64,000 nucleotides of DNA from Roseicyclus salinarum (GTDB taxonomy: Bacteria > Pseudomonadota > Alphaproteobacteria > Rhodobacterales > Rhodobacteraceae), in assembly GCF_029624655.1 (NCBI RefSeq), contig NZ_JARRSA010000006.1, forward strand, positions 116,486-180,485. Direction: 5' to 3'. Shown piece by piece: positions 1-7,806 of this stretch. The notes beneath the pieces are model-generated. The model searched no databases and was not told where the DNA came from. It was given only the letters and a program-made list of their open reading frames with translations. Position 1 is the stretch's first letter; the number at the start of each line of letters is the position of its first letter. Both the position numbers and the translations under genes were made by a program.

Positions 1-351
1 GATCTGAAGGATGTCGCAGGCCTGCGCCGCGGGCGCGCAATGCTCGGGCGCGTGAACGTCCGTCAGTACGGGGCAGCCGACGCGGGCGCGCACCTCCGAC
101 AGGATTCCGAGGCCCGCCTCCATGCCGAGGCCGCGCCGGCCCGACAGGCTGGTTCGGTTGGCCTTGTCGTAGCTGGCCTTGAAGACGTAGGCGGCGCCCG
201 CCTTTGCGCAGGCTTCGGCCATGCGGTCCGCGATCATCAGCGCATGGTCGAGGCCCTCGAGCTGGCAGGGGCCGGCGATCACGGTCAGCGGCCTGTCGTT
301 TCCGACCGTGACCGCGCCGGGCAGGCCGGTGCCGATTTCCACCTCTCGCAT
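1..351 (-). CDS. kdsA: KDO-8-phosphate synthase, 5' part (C-terminus off the window)
   Basis: Condenses phosphoenolpyruvate with arabinose 5-phosphate to give KDO 8-phosphate, the precursor of the KDO sugar of LPS and KDO-linked capsules. The 117 visible residues carry IAGPCQLE (residues 25-32) and FKASYDKANRTS (57-68), both diagnostic of KdsA. The gene runs off the left edge. The ATG at 349-351 is preceded by AAAGGAC, a good ribosome-binding site. It lies 26 nt downstream of kpsE on the same strand, so the sugar precursor enzyme appears to be in a transcription unit with capsule export genes. Confidence 0.95.
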   Translation of the reverse strand, partial: MREVEIGTGLPGAVTVGNDRPLTVIAGPCQLEGLDHALMIADRMAEACAKAGAAYVFKASYDKANRTSLSGRRGLGMEAGLGILSEVRARVGCPVLTDVHAPEHCAPAAQACDILQI

Positions 352-377
352 GGGACGTCCTTTCGCCGGGGTCCGCG

Positions 378-2165
378 TCAGGAACTGACCTGTTCGCGCA
401 GGATCGATACCGTCATCGAGATCAGAAGGTAAATCCCCGAGAAGACCAGAAGCGCGAGCAGCGTGTTCTCGAACGCCCTCGGGTAGGCGGCGGCGTCGGG
501 CGCGATCGGGAAGACGCCGATCGACAGGTAGAGCGTCTGGCGGTTGGCCTCCATCCGGGCCATCTCCATCTGCTGGAGCGCCTGCGACAGCATCATCTGC
601 CGCGTCTCGAGGTCGGCCTGCGCGATGATCAGCTCCGACTGGATGCGCGCCATCGAGACTTCGCCGCTTCCCGCCTCGGTTAGGCCGGCGCGCAGCTCCT
701 CGATCAGGTTCTCGAGGCGGGCGATGTTGCGTTCGGCGACGGCGACGCGGGTCTCGTTGGGCCGCGACACCGCCAGCAGCTCGTCGAGGCGAAGGCGCTC
801 TTCCTGAAGCTGCGTCTCGAAGTTCTGGATCTGGCCGAACACGGTCGAGACCTCGGCCTCGGTCGACAGCACGCCGCGCTGCTCCTGCAGGTTCAGGACG
901 CGGTTCTGCGCCTCCAGAACGCGGCTCTCGGCCTCTTCGAAGCTTTCCCGCGCGCCGGCCATCTGGTCGCCGCGAAGACGCTGGCTCATCTGGTCCACGC
1001 GCTCCTCGGCGTAGCGGATCAGCGCCTCCGAGAAGGCCTGGCTGACCTGTGGGTCGGCGGCGGCGACCTCCATCCGGATCAGGCCCTCGGTGGGGTCGTA
1101 GCCGATCTGGAGGTGGCGGCGGTAGGTGTCGTACATCGCCTCGACCGTGGCATCGGGCGCGAGCCGGGTCAGGGGGTCGATATCGTCGCCCGAGAAATGC
1201 CCGCGAAACCCGAGCTCCTCGTCGAGCCGCAGCATCGCCTCGCGGCTTTCGAGGAAGGCCTGCACGGTGATGCTTTCCTGCACGGTGGCGAAGCCGCCGC
1301 TGCCCAGCAGTCCGCCGAGCCCCCCGCCTGCGCCTGCGCCGCTTTCGGCCTTCTGGATCACGAACTCGGTGTTGGTGGCATACATCGGCGTCGCCACCCG
1401 GAAGTAGTAGTAGGCCACCAGAAGCGTCGGAAGCAGCACGAAGAACGCAAGGCGCGTCCCCAGAAGGACCAGCTTCTTGCGGCGGCGGCGCGCGATGTCG
1501 CGCTGGACCTGCTGGATCTGGGCCGCACGATCATCGGCGATGGCGGGCTGGGACGGCGCGGGGTGCGGCACGGCAGGCTGGCTCGGGCGCGGGGCGGCCG
1601 GCAGTTGGTTGCCCGCGTCGCGGTCCGGGACCGCGGCGACGGCGGTGTCGGTGGCGGGCCGTGCGGGGTCCTGCCTCTGGCCTTCGTGGACCACCAGTTC
1701 CAGCTTGCCGCCGCGCGCGAAGGGGTCGATGCCCCGCTTGCGCAAAAGCCGCACGGCGTCGAAATCGGAGTCCGGCGAAAGCCCGTGCTTCTGGGCGATG
1801 CGGCGGGCCATGCGCAGCTGCCGTCCGGTCAGGCCTTCGGACCTGACCGCGGCGATGTCCTGATCGGCCGTGGGCGCGGCGGCGGGCACAGCGCGCGGGG
1901 GCTCTGCGTCGTGATGGGCGTCGTGGTGGGCGTCCTGCGCGGACGCGCCGTCGGCGGCCCTTTCCTCTCCCATCCTGTCATGCGCGGCCGAGCCCGGAAA
2001 CGGCCCGAGCCCGAAGCCGTCTTCGGTGGGTTCCGTGCGCGGGGCCGAGGGCTGGGGCGTGCCGGTCACGTCCGCGCGCGGCCGCGCGGCCGGCGCGACG
2101 GCGGCGGGGGGCGTGGCGCCCGGACGGCGGATGCGGAATTTCCTAGCCCTGGGTTTCGTAGTCAT
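378..2165 (-). CDS. kpsE: Capsule polysaccharide export inner-membrane protein (KpsE/CtrB family) with long N-terminal extension
   Basis: Polysaccharide co-polymerase/adaptor that links the KpsMT-type ABC exporter to the outer-membrane channel. Starting at the ATG at 2163-2165 (AAGGCAG upstream; overlaps kpsT by 23 nt) it is 595 residues, much longer than the roughly 380 of classical KpsE. Residues 1-230 are an Ala/Pro-rich cytoplasmic region with a His-rich patch (DAHHDAHHD, about 78-86) and a predicted helical module (about 111-149). TM1 is about 231-254. A periplasmic coiled-coil region follows, and a C-terminal TM lies in the last 30 residues. The C-terminal architecture is typical of the family. 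The N-terminal extension is the odd part. Confidence 0.88.
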   Translation of the reverse strand: MTTKPRARKFRIRRPGATPPAAVAPAARPRADVTGTPQPSAPRTEPTEDGFGLGPFPGSAAHDRMGEERAADGASAQDAHHDAHHDAEPPRAVPAAAPTADQDIAAVRSEGLTGRQLRMARRIAQKHGLSPDSDFDAVRLLRKRGIDPFARGGKLELVVHEGQRQDPARPATDTAVAAVPDRDAGNQLPAAPRPSQPAVPHPAPSQPAIADDRAAQIQQVQRDIARRRRKKLVLLGTRLAFFVLLPTLLVAYYYFRVATPMYATNTEFVIQKAESGAGAGGGLGGLLGSGGFATVQESITVQAFLESREAMLRLDEELGFRGHFSGDDIDPLTRLAPDATVEAMYDTYRRHLQIGYDPTEGLIRMEVAAADPQVSQAFSEALIRYAEERVDQMSQRLRGDQMAGARESFEEAESRVLEAQNRVLNLQEQRGVLSTEAEVSTVFGQIQNFETQLQEERLRLDELLAVSRPNETRVAVAERNIARLENLIEELRAGLTEAGSGEVSMARIQSELIIAQADLETRQMMLSQALQQMEMARMEANRQTLYLSIGVFPIAPDAAAYPRAFENTLLALLVFSGIYLLISMTVSILREQVSS

Positions 2166-2802
2166 AGAGCTGCCTTGCCTCTTCGAGCGTATCGAATTCG
2201 TAAAGTTGTCCGTCGCGCAGAACGGCCGCGCGCCGGGCGAATTTCTCCAGCGTCTGCATCTGGTGCGAGACGATGACGACGGTGGCATCCCTCAGCCGGT
2301 CGGCCAGGATGCCGCCTGCGCGGCGGTTGAACTCGGCATCCGTCGATGCGGGCATCCCCTCGTCGATGAGGTAGATGTCGAATTCCAGCGCCAGCAGGAG
2401 CGAGAAGTTGAACCGCGCCCTCATGCCGGCCGAGTAGGTCCCGAGCGGCATGTCGAAATATTCCTCGATGCCGCAGACCCAGCGGCTGAAGGCCTCCACG
2501 TAGTCGGGATCGAGCCCGTAGAGACGGGCGATGTAGCGCGCGTTCTCGGTGCCGGTGAGCTTGCCGATCACTCCGCCCATGAACCCCAGCGGGAACGAGA
2601 TCCGGCAGTTCCGGTAGATATGCCCCTCGTCGGGTTTCTCCAATCCCGCCATCATCTTTATGAGCGTGGTCTTGCCCGTTCCGTTCGGCGCGAGGATGCC
2701 CAGCGAATAGCCCAGATCGACCTTGAAGGACGCCCGGTCGAGGATGACCTTGCGGCGCTCTCCGGTCCAGAACGACTTCGATACATCGGCGAATTCCAGC
2801 AT
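2143..2802 (-). CDS. kpsT: Capsule polysaccharide ABC exporter, ATP-binding subunit
   Basis: ATPase that powers export of capsular polysaccharide across the inner membrane with a KpsM-type permease. It has 219 residues, normal for KpsT. Visible motifs are Walker A APNGTGKTT (about 38-46), a KpsT-like signature YSAGM (123-127), Walker B DIYLIDE (142-148) and the switch His180. The 3' end overlaps kpsE by 23 nt, implying translational coupling. No permease (kpsM) gene lies in the window: the next gene upstream is a metal efflux pump, and the roughly 230-bp gap between them (2803-3032) holds GC-rich inverted repeats and a more AT-rich stretch that may carry the promoter of the capsule unit. Confidence 0.93.
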   Translation of the reverse strand: MLEFADVSKSFWTGERRKVILDRASFKVDLGYSLGILAPNGTGKTTLIKMMAGLEKPDEGHIYRNCRISFPLGFMGGVIGKLTGTENARYIARLYGLDPDYVEAFSRWVCGIEEYFDMPLGTYSAGMRARFNFSLLLALEFDIYLIDEGMPASTDAEFNRRAGGILADRLRDATVVIVSHQMQTLEKFARRAAVLRDGQLYEFDTLEEARQLYDYETQG

Positions 2803-3032
2803 TCCCGCTGTCTGCCCTTCGTTGCACGGCCCTTGGTGCCTGACCTGCCGGACGCCCGATCTCGCGCCGGGCTGACGCGGGCCACACTAGATGTGCTTTG
2901 GGACCGTTTTATGGTTTCTGGCCTCCGAGCGATACGCTTTTTTTCGCTCATTTGACGCAAGCGGGCGGCGGGGCGCCGGCCGGGGCGTGCCGACGGGCGG
3001 AAGCCGGCCGGCCCGAGGCGCCCGGCCGCGCG

Positions 3033-3941
3033 TCAGTCGTAGCCGTAGGCGTCGGGCGCATGGCAGACGTGGCGGGCGCATTCGATCTCCAGCGTCGTGG
3101 AGCGGATGCCGTGCCGTTGCGCGAGGCTGCGCTTCGCGTCGGCCTTCACCTTGTCCGCGTCGCCCCAGCGGTCTGGTTCGATCGCGAGATGGGCGTCGAG
3201 CGCGACCTGGTCCTCGGCGACCAGCCAGAGGCGCAGATTGTGCACGTCCGCCACCCCGTCGAGCGCGGCAAGGTCCCGCCGCACCGCCTCGGTGTCCGCG
3301 TCCTGGGGGCTTGCCAGCATGAGGATGCGGATGACCTTCGGCGTCTCGAGGCCCACCTGCAACAGGATGTAGCCCGCGATCAGCAGCGTCACGAGCGGAT
3401 CGACGAAGGTCCAGCCGAACAGCAGGATCAGCGAACCGGCCACGATCACCGCCAGCGACCCCATCGCGTCGGCGAGGTTGTGGAGGAAGGCGGCGCGGAT
3501 GTTCACGCTCGTCCTGGACATCGCGTAGGTCAGCGCGGCGGTGGCGAGGTCCACGACAAGCGCCACGCCCGCGATGATCACGATCAGCCAGCCCTCGACG
3601 GGGCTCGGGTCGAGGACGCGCAGCACCGCCTCGTAGACGAGGTACAGCCCGAGGACCGCGAGCGTGGTGTAGTTCACCAGCGCCGCGACGACCTCGGCGC
3701 GCGCGTAGCCGAAGGTCATGCCGGCATCCGCGGGCCTGCGCGCGATGCGGCGCGCGCCGAAGGCGATGATCAGGGCGATGGCGTCCGAGAAGTTGTGCAG
3801 CGCGTCGGCGATCAGCGCGAGCGACCCCGCGAAGATGCCGCCGATAACCTGCGCCGCTGTCAGTCCGAGGTTGACCGCGATGGCGAGGCCGACGCGCCTG
3901 TCGCCGGCGGATGCGTCCACATGATGATGTCCATGGGCCAT
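3033..3941 (-). CDS. Cation diffusion facilitator (CDF) metal efflux protein
   Basis: Proton-driven antiporter exporting divalent metal, probably Zn2+ or a similar ion, from the cytoplasm. It has 302 residues with an N-terminal HGHHH stretch and six predicted TMs. The intramembrane site is formed by H49xxxD53 in TM2 (ADALHNFSD) and H154xxxD158 in TM5 (HNLADA). This HD/HD arrangement is typical of Zn-type CDF proteins. A C-terminal cytoplasmic ferredoxin-like domain ends in a Cys/His-containing tail. It begins 1 nt after the permease stop, so it is the last gene of an arsR-permease-CDF operon. The exact metal cannot be read from sequence. Confidence 0.9.
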   Translation of the reverse strand: MAHGHHHVDASAGDRRVGLAIAVNLGLTAAQVIGGIFAGSLALIADALHNFSDAIALIIAFGARRIARRPADAGMTFGYARAEVVAALVNYTTLAVLGLYLVYEAVLRVLDPSPVEGWLIVIIAGVALVVDLATAALTYAMSRTSVNIRAAFLHNLADAMGSLAVIVAGSLILLFGWTFVDPLVTLLIAGYILLQVGLETPKVIRILMLASPQDADTEAVRRDLAALDGVADVHNLRLWLVAEDQVALDAHLAIEPDRWGDADKVKADAKRSLAQRHGIRSTTLEIECARHVCHAPDAYGYD

Positions 3942-3942
3942 G

Positions 3943-4968
3943 TCATGCCATGTAGGACCAGATCGTGCCCGCTGCGAGGGCCCCGGCGAAGGCGAAGCCG
4001 ATATAGGCCGCGAAGACGCGCGGTTTCACCAGCGCCCAGACCGCAACGGCCGCCGGGATGCAGCTGACGCCGCCCGCTATGACGAAGGCCATGGCCGCGC
4101 CGGGGTTCATGCCCTGCGCAAGCAGTCCCTCCAGAAGCGGCACGGCGGCGTAGCCGTTGAGGTAGGCGGGCGCGCCCACCAGCGCCGCCAGCGCGATCGG
4201 CCCGAAGCCGTCCCCGCCGATGACGCCCGCGATGAGCTCGGCGGGGACGTATCGGATCAGCAGCGCCTGCAGGAGATAGGCGAGCATCAGCCACTTGCCG
4301 AGGAAGACGAGGTTGGCCCAGCCGCTGTCGCGGAAGATGCGCAACCGTTCGCCCTCCTGCCAGAAGCGCCAGTTCAGCGTCAGCTTCCGCGCCTTGCAGC
4401 AGCCGCCGACTGCGGGTTGGCTTCTGAGCGGGTCCGCGAAAACCGGCGTGGCCGCCATCAGCTTGACCGTCAGTCCGCCCGCAAGGCCCAACCCGACCGC
4501 GGCGACCGCCTTGGCGAGCGCGAAGTCCAGGCCGAGGCCGCCCGCGGTGATCGCGAACATGGCAGGGTCCATGAGCGGCGATGCGAGCCAGAAGGCCATG
4601 ACCGCCGAGAGGGGCGCGCCCGCGGCCAGAAGCGCCGCGACGAAGGGGATCACCTGGCACGAACAGAACGGCGAGAGGCCGCCGACCAGCGCGCCGACGA
4701 CGATCATCCGCGTCTCCCGTCCGGTGAACGCTCCGTCGAGCAGCCGCTCGGAACCGCTGGCCTTCATGACCGCGATCGCCGCGACGGCGAACAGGATGTA
4801 GGGCAGGGTGCCCGCGAAGCTTTCCAGCGTCTCCCCGATGGTCGGGACGACCTCCGGCGCATCGAACAGGGCGAGCGTCAGCACGATCAGCGCGCCGGTC
4901 AGCGCGACCTTGTCGATGCGCGCCCAGGCCGAGCCGAAGGGGCGCAGGGTCGTGGAGAGGTCAGTCAT
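3943..4968 (-). CDS. Cys-rich permease (DUF318/ArsP-like, PF03773 family)
   Basis: Predicted membrane transporter of the permease family that includes ArsP-type organoarsenical exporters. It has 341 residues and 8-10 TMs. It shows the family cysteine motif PFCSCQ (C102, C104), a GGCC pair in the central cytoplasmic loop (C190, C191) and GGVSC near the C-terminus. I chose the ATG at 4966-4968 because it overlaps the arsR stop by 8 nt (ATGACTGA), a coupling arrangement; the upstream in-frame start would lie inside arsR. Co-transcription with an ArsR sensor and a CDF pump suggests soft-metal or metalloid export. The substrate is unknown. Confidence 0.8.
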   Translation of the reverse strand: MTDLSTTLRPFGSAWARIDKVALTGALIVLTLALFDAPEVVPTIGETLESFAGTLPYILFAVAAIAVMKASGSERLLDGAFTGRETRMIVVGALVGGLSPFCSCQVIPFVAALLAAGAPLSAVMAFWLASPLMDPAMFAITAGGLGLDFALAKAVAAVGLGLAGGLTVKLMAATPVFADPLRSQPAVGGCCKARKLTLNWRFWQEGERLRIFRDSGWANLVFLGKWLMLAYLLQALLIRYVPAELIAGVIGGDGFGPIALAALVGAPAYLNGYAAVPLLEGLLAQGMNPGAAMAFVIAGGVSCIPAAVAVWALVKPRVFAAYIGFAFAGALAAGTIWSYMA

Positions 4969-5305
4969 GGTGTCCGTCCGCAACAAGATGCCCGCCACGG
5001 TCGGCGCAGCATTCGGAAATCAGGAATTTCGACAATCCCTCGACTTCGCCGATGGCGATGGAGGTCAGGATGCGCCGCCCCTCGCGCCGCTGGATCACCA
5101 GACCGGCCGAGGCGAGCTGCTTGAGGTGATGCGTCAGGACGCTGCCGGTCACGCCGACATCCCCGCCGAGCGCGCCGATGGGAAGGCCCTCGGGCCCGGC
5201 GCGCACGAGACGCCGCAGGATCGCGAGGCGGGCCTCCGATCCGAGGGCGGCGAAGGCGGTGGCGGCCCAAGTGAGTTCGGGAAGGGGCAGAGCTGACGTT
5301 TTCAT
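4961..5305 (-). CDS. ArsR/SmtB-family metal-responsive repressor
   Basis: Winged-helix repressor expected to release its operator on binding metal or metalloid. It has 114 residues, normal for the family, with the recognition helix around TGSVLTHHLKQL (53-64) and the wing REGRR following. The C-terminal tail carries C99-C100, H106 and H112-H113, plausible metal ligands. The start at 5303-5305 is chosen because a TATAAT box lies 10-15 nt upstream and a palindrome abuts the codon. Longer in-frame starts would run through the divergent gene. It is first gene of the arsR-permease-CDF operon. Confidence 0.85.
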   Translation of the reverse strand: MKTSALPLPELTWAATAFAALGSEARLAILRRLVRAGPEGLPIGALGGDVGVTGSVLTHHLKQLASAGLVIQRREGRRILTSIAIGEVEGLSKFLISECCADRGGHLVADGHHD

Positions 5306-5307
5306 GA

Positions 5308-5341
5308 TTCTATGATTATAGAAATATAAAATGGATGTCCA
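5308..5341 (-). promoter_or_regulatory. arsR promoter with overlapping palindromic operator
   Basis: On the minus strand TATAAT occupies 5315-5320. TGGACA (5 of 6 to the -35 consensus) sits at 5336-5341, a 15-nt spacer, slightly short. A perfect inverted repeat TTCTAT-N4-ATAGAA covers 5308-5323, straddling the -10 box, and is a likely ArsR operator. Transcription should start 5-8 nt below the -10 box, so the arsR message would begin almost at its start codon (5305). Confidence 0.6.
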
Positions 5342-5399
5342 TCGCGAATCTGCCGGGCCGGGGCTGACACCCGCGGCCGCCGCACCTAGCTTGCCTCCC

Positions 5400-5993
5400 A
5401 TGATGCAAAGCGCGCTTCGCTCCGAGATCTCCGGCTGCCGTCTGTGTGCCGACCGTTTCGCCGCCACGGCGACGCGGCACAGTCCCAATCCCGTCGTCTG
5501 GTTCCGTCCCGGCGCGCGCATCCTGATCGCGAGCCAGGCGCCGGGACTGCGGGTGCACCAGGCCAACACGCCGTTCTGGGACCAGTCGGGCAAGCGGCTG
5601 AGGCAGTGGATGGGCGTCGACGAGGACACGTTCTACGATCGTTCGCGCGTGGCCATCGTGCCGATGGCCTTCTGCTTTCCGGGCTACGACGCAAACGGAA
5701 GCGACCTGCCCCCGCCAAAGGTCTGCGCCGAGACGTGGCGCGCCCGCGCGATGGAGCACCTGGGGCAGGTCGAGCTGACGCTGCTGATCGGCGCCTATGC
5801 GCAGGGCTGGCATCTTGGCGGGCGGATGCCTGTCACCGCCCGTGTCGCGGCATGGCGCGACCATGCGCCCGCCGTCTTCCCGTTGCCTCATCCGTCGTGG
5901 CGCAATACCGCATGGCTGAAGCGCAACCCCTGGTTCGAGGCGGAGCTTCTCCCCGTGCTCAGGACCCGTGTGAAGGAGGCCCTTGGCCGATGA
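5400..5993 (+). CDS. Uracil-DNA glycosylase superfamily protein with Fe-S-type cysteine pattern
   Basis: Member of the UDG fold family, presumably a DNA-repair or nucleic-acid enzyme. It has about 197 residues. Visible are CRLC (C13, C16), then an ILIASQAPG segment in the place of motif A, and HPSWRN in the place of the C-terminal HPS motif. A further Cys pair (in MAFC and KVC) is separated by 16 residues. CX2C-Xn-CX16C matches the cysteine spacing of family 4 Fe-S UDGs. Motif A has QAPG where active family 4 enzymes usually have an E/D-containing GEAPG, so activity is uncertain. The start may be the ATG at 5400 or 5403. It overlaps the next gene by 4 nt. Confidence 0.75.
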   Translation: MMQSALRSEISGCRLCADRFAATATRHSPNPVVWFRPGARILIASQAPGLRVHQANTPFWDQSGKRLRQWMGVDEDTFYDRSRVAIVPMAFCFPGYDANGSDLPPPKVCAETWRARAMEHLGQVELTLLIGAYAQGWHLGGRMPVTARVAAWRDHAPAVFPLPHPSWRNTAWLKRNPWFEAELLPVLRTRVKEALGR

Positions 5994-6784
5994 CGACGAC
6001 CGACGCGCAAACCCCGCTCGACGCGGCCCACGCCGCGATGCTGGCAGCTGGCGACGAGGACGGCGTCGCGCGTCTGCAATGGTATGACCGGCTGGCCGGA
6101 AGCGAACTGTTCCTGCTTCTGGAGGCGGAGGCGGAAGGCGAGCGCGTCCGCCCCCGCGTCTTTCCGGTCGAGGGGGGCGCGTTCGTCTGCGTCTTCGACC
6201 GCGAGGAACGCCTTTCGGCCTTCGCCGGCGGGGCGGCGCCCTATGCCTCTCTCTCGGGGCGCGCGCTGGCCGGGATGCTGGCGGGGCAGGGGCTGGGGAT
6301 GGCCGTCAATCTCGGCGCCGGCTCGGAAATGCTGCTCGACGCCGAGGCGATCGGCTGGCTTGCCGGAATGCTCGAACGCCGCCCCGACGAGGTCGAGGAG
6401 GCGCCCGAGGAAATAGCGCCGCCCAAAGGATTGCCCGAGCGTCTGTTGACCGCGCTCGACGCGCGCCTCGCCTCGGCGGTCGGTCTTGCCGCGAAGGCCT
6501 TCCTCGTAGGCGTCACCTACTCGGGCGGCCGGCGCGGGCATCTTCTGGCCTTCGTCGAGGCCATGCCGGGGGCGGAGCCGTCGCTTGCGCGGCTGGTCGG
6601 CGAGGCGCTGAGCTTTTCCGGGCTGGAGGCGGGCACGCTCGACGTGGGCTTCTTCCGCGGCACGGATCCCGTCGTCATGCGCCTCGTGCGCGCGGGCCTC
6701 AGGTTCGACCTGCCCGAACCCGGCGCGCCCGGCGAGCGCCGCGCGCCGGGCAGCGACCCCGACCGCCCGCCGCGCCTGCGCTGA
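5990..6784 (+). CDS. SseB-like N-terminal-domain protein
   Basis: It has 264 residues and resembles proteins with the SseB N-terminal domain: a RVRPRVFPVEGG-like beta segment followed by FDREERLSAFAG and a hydrophobic GMAVNLGAGSEMLLD strand. No signal peptide or TM is evident, so it is probably cytosolic. The ATG at 5990 overlaps the stop of the UDG-like gene (ATGA), implying co-translation. The family is not mechanistically defined in alphaproteobacteria. I infer only that it is co-expressed with the putative repair protein. Confidence 0.7.
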   Translation: MTTTDAQTPLDAAHAAMLAAGDEDGVARLQWYDRLAGSELFLLLEAEAEGERVRPRVFPVEGGAFVCVFDREERLSAFAGGAAPYASLSGRALAGMLAGQGLGMAVNLGAGSEMLLDAEAIGWLAGMLERRPDEVEEAPEEIAPPKGLPERLLTALDARLASAVGLAAKAFLVGVTYSGGRRGHLLAFVEAMPGAEPSLARLVGEALSFSGLEAGTLDVGFFRGTDPVVMRLVRAGLRFDLPEPGAPGERRAPGSDPDRPPRLR

Positions 6785-6790
6785 GGCGCG

Positions 6791-7738
6791 TCAGTAGCCC
6801 GCGTCGCGGTCCACCAGGTGCAGGAACGGCTCGCCCGCCTCGCCGCGGCGGATGTTCTCGGCGATGACGCGCGCCGCCGATTTCGGCCGCGTCTCGGACG
6901 CGATATGCGGCGTCACCGTCACGTTCGGATGCGCCCAGTAGGGATGGCCAGGCGGCAGCGGCTCGGTGCGGAAGACGTCGAGCGTGGCGTGCGCGACCTG
7001 ACCCGTCCCGAGCGCCGCCAGAAGCGCGTCGTCGTCGATCAGTGGCCCGCGGCCCGGATTGATCACGACGGCCCCCCGCGGCAGAAGCGCGAGCGTCCTC
7101 GCGTTCAGAACGTTCCCGGTCGCGGGCGTGTCGGGAAGCAGGAGCACGACGATCTCGGCGCGGGACAGCACGGCGTCCAGCCCCTCGTCCCCGTGCGCCG
7201 TCTCCACGCCGTCGATCTCCTTGCGCGTGCGCGACCAGCCGAGGACGCGGAAGTTGAGGCCGGCCAGCGTCCGGGCGCAGGCCGTCCCGAGCACGCCGAG
7301 CCCCAGCATCGCCACGGTGCGATCCCGCGCGAGGGGCGGGGCGCTGCCGTTGCGCCAGACCCCGTCCTGCCCGTGGATATGGGTGTCGATCCCGAGGTGG
7401 TGGCGCAGGACGTGGCCCGTGACCCATTCCACCATCCCCTCGGTCAGCCCGTGGTCGACCATCCGCGCGAGCGGCACCTTGAGCGTGGTGTTGCCGGTGA
7501 CGTCCTCGACCCCCGCCCAGAGGTTCAGCACCGCCTTCAGCCGCGTGAAGGGCGTGAAGTCCGACAGCCCGCTGTTGGGCGCATAGACGACGTAGTCGAC
7601 CTCCTCCGCCGGAGCTTCGGTGGTGAGGGTCGCGTCGTCCAGCCCGACCTCGGACAGCGCCTCGCGCAGGGGGGTCTCGTATTGCGTCCACCGCTCGGAT
7701 TTTGCGGCGAAAAGGATGACGGGCGCGTCGCGGGTCAT
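6791..7738 (-). CDS. ghrA: Glyoxylate/hydroxypyruvate reductase A (D-2-hydroxyacid dehydrogenase family)
   Basis: NAD(P)H-dependent reductase of glyoxylate to glycolate and hydroxypyruvate to glycerate. It has 315 residues, normal for GhrA. The Rossmann motif GLGVLG lies near residue 142 and is followed by a SRTR basic patch that would suit NADPH. Catalytic Arg is in NPGRGPLI, Glu in FRTEPLP and His in TPHIAS. The ATG at 7736-7738 starts the conserved MTRDAPVILF. It is 68 nt from the rodA stop and on the same strand, but a functional link to the mre operon is not expected. Confidence 0.88.
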   Translation of the reverse strand: MTRDAPVILFAAKSERWTQYETPLREALSEVGLDDATLTTEAPAEEVDYVVYAPNSGLSDFTPFTRLKAVLNLWAGVEDVTGNTTLKVPLARMVDHGLTEGMVEWVTGHVLRHHLGIDTHIHGQDGVWRNGSAPPLARDRTVAMLGLGVLGTACARTLAGLNFRVLGWSRTRKEIDGVETAHGDEGLDAVLSRAEIVVLLLPDTPATGNVLNARTLALLPRGAVVINPGRGPLIDDDALLAALGTGQVAHATLDVFRTEPLPPGHPYWAHPNVTVTPHIASETRPKSAARVIAENIRRGEAGEPFLHLVDRDAGY

Positions 7739-7806
7739 GGCGGGTCCTTCGGCTGGCTGGCGTGCCTTCCGGCTAGCAGCACGGGCAGGCGGCGTCCAGC
7801 CGGCGC

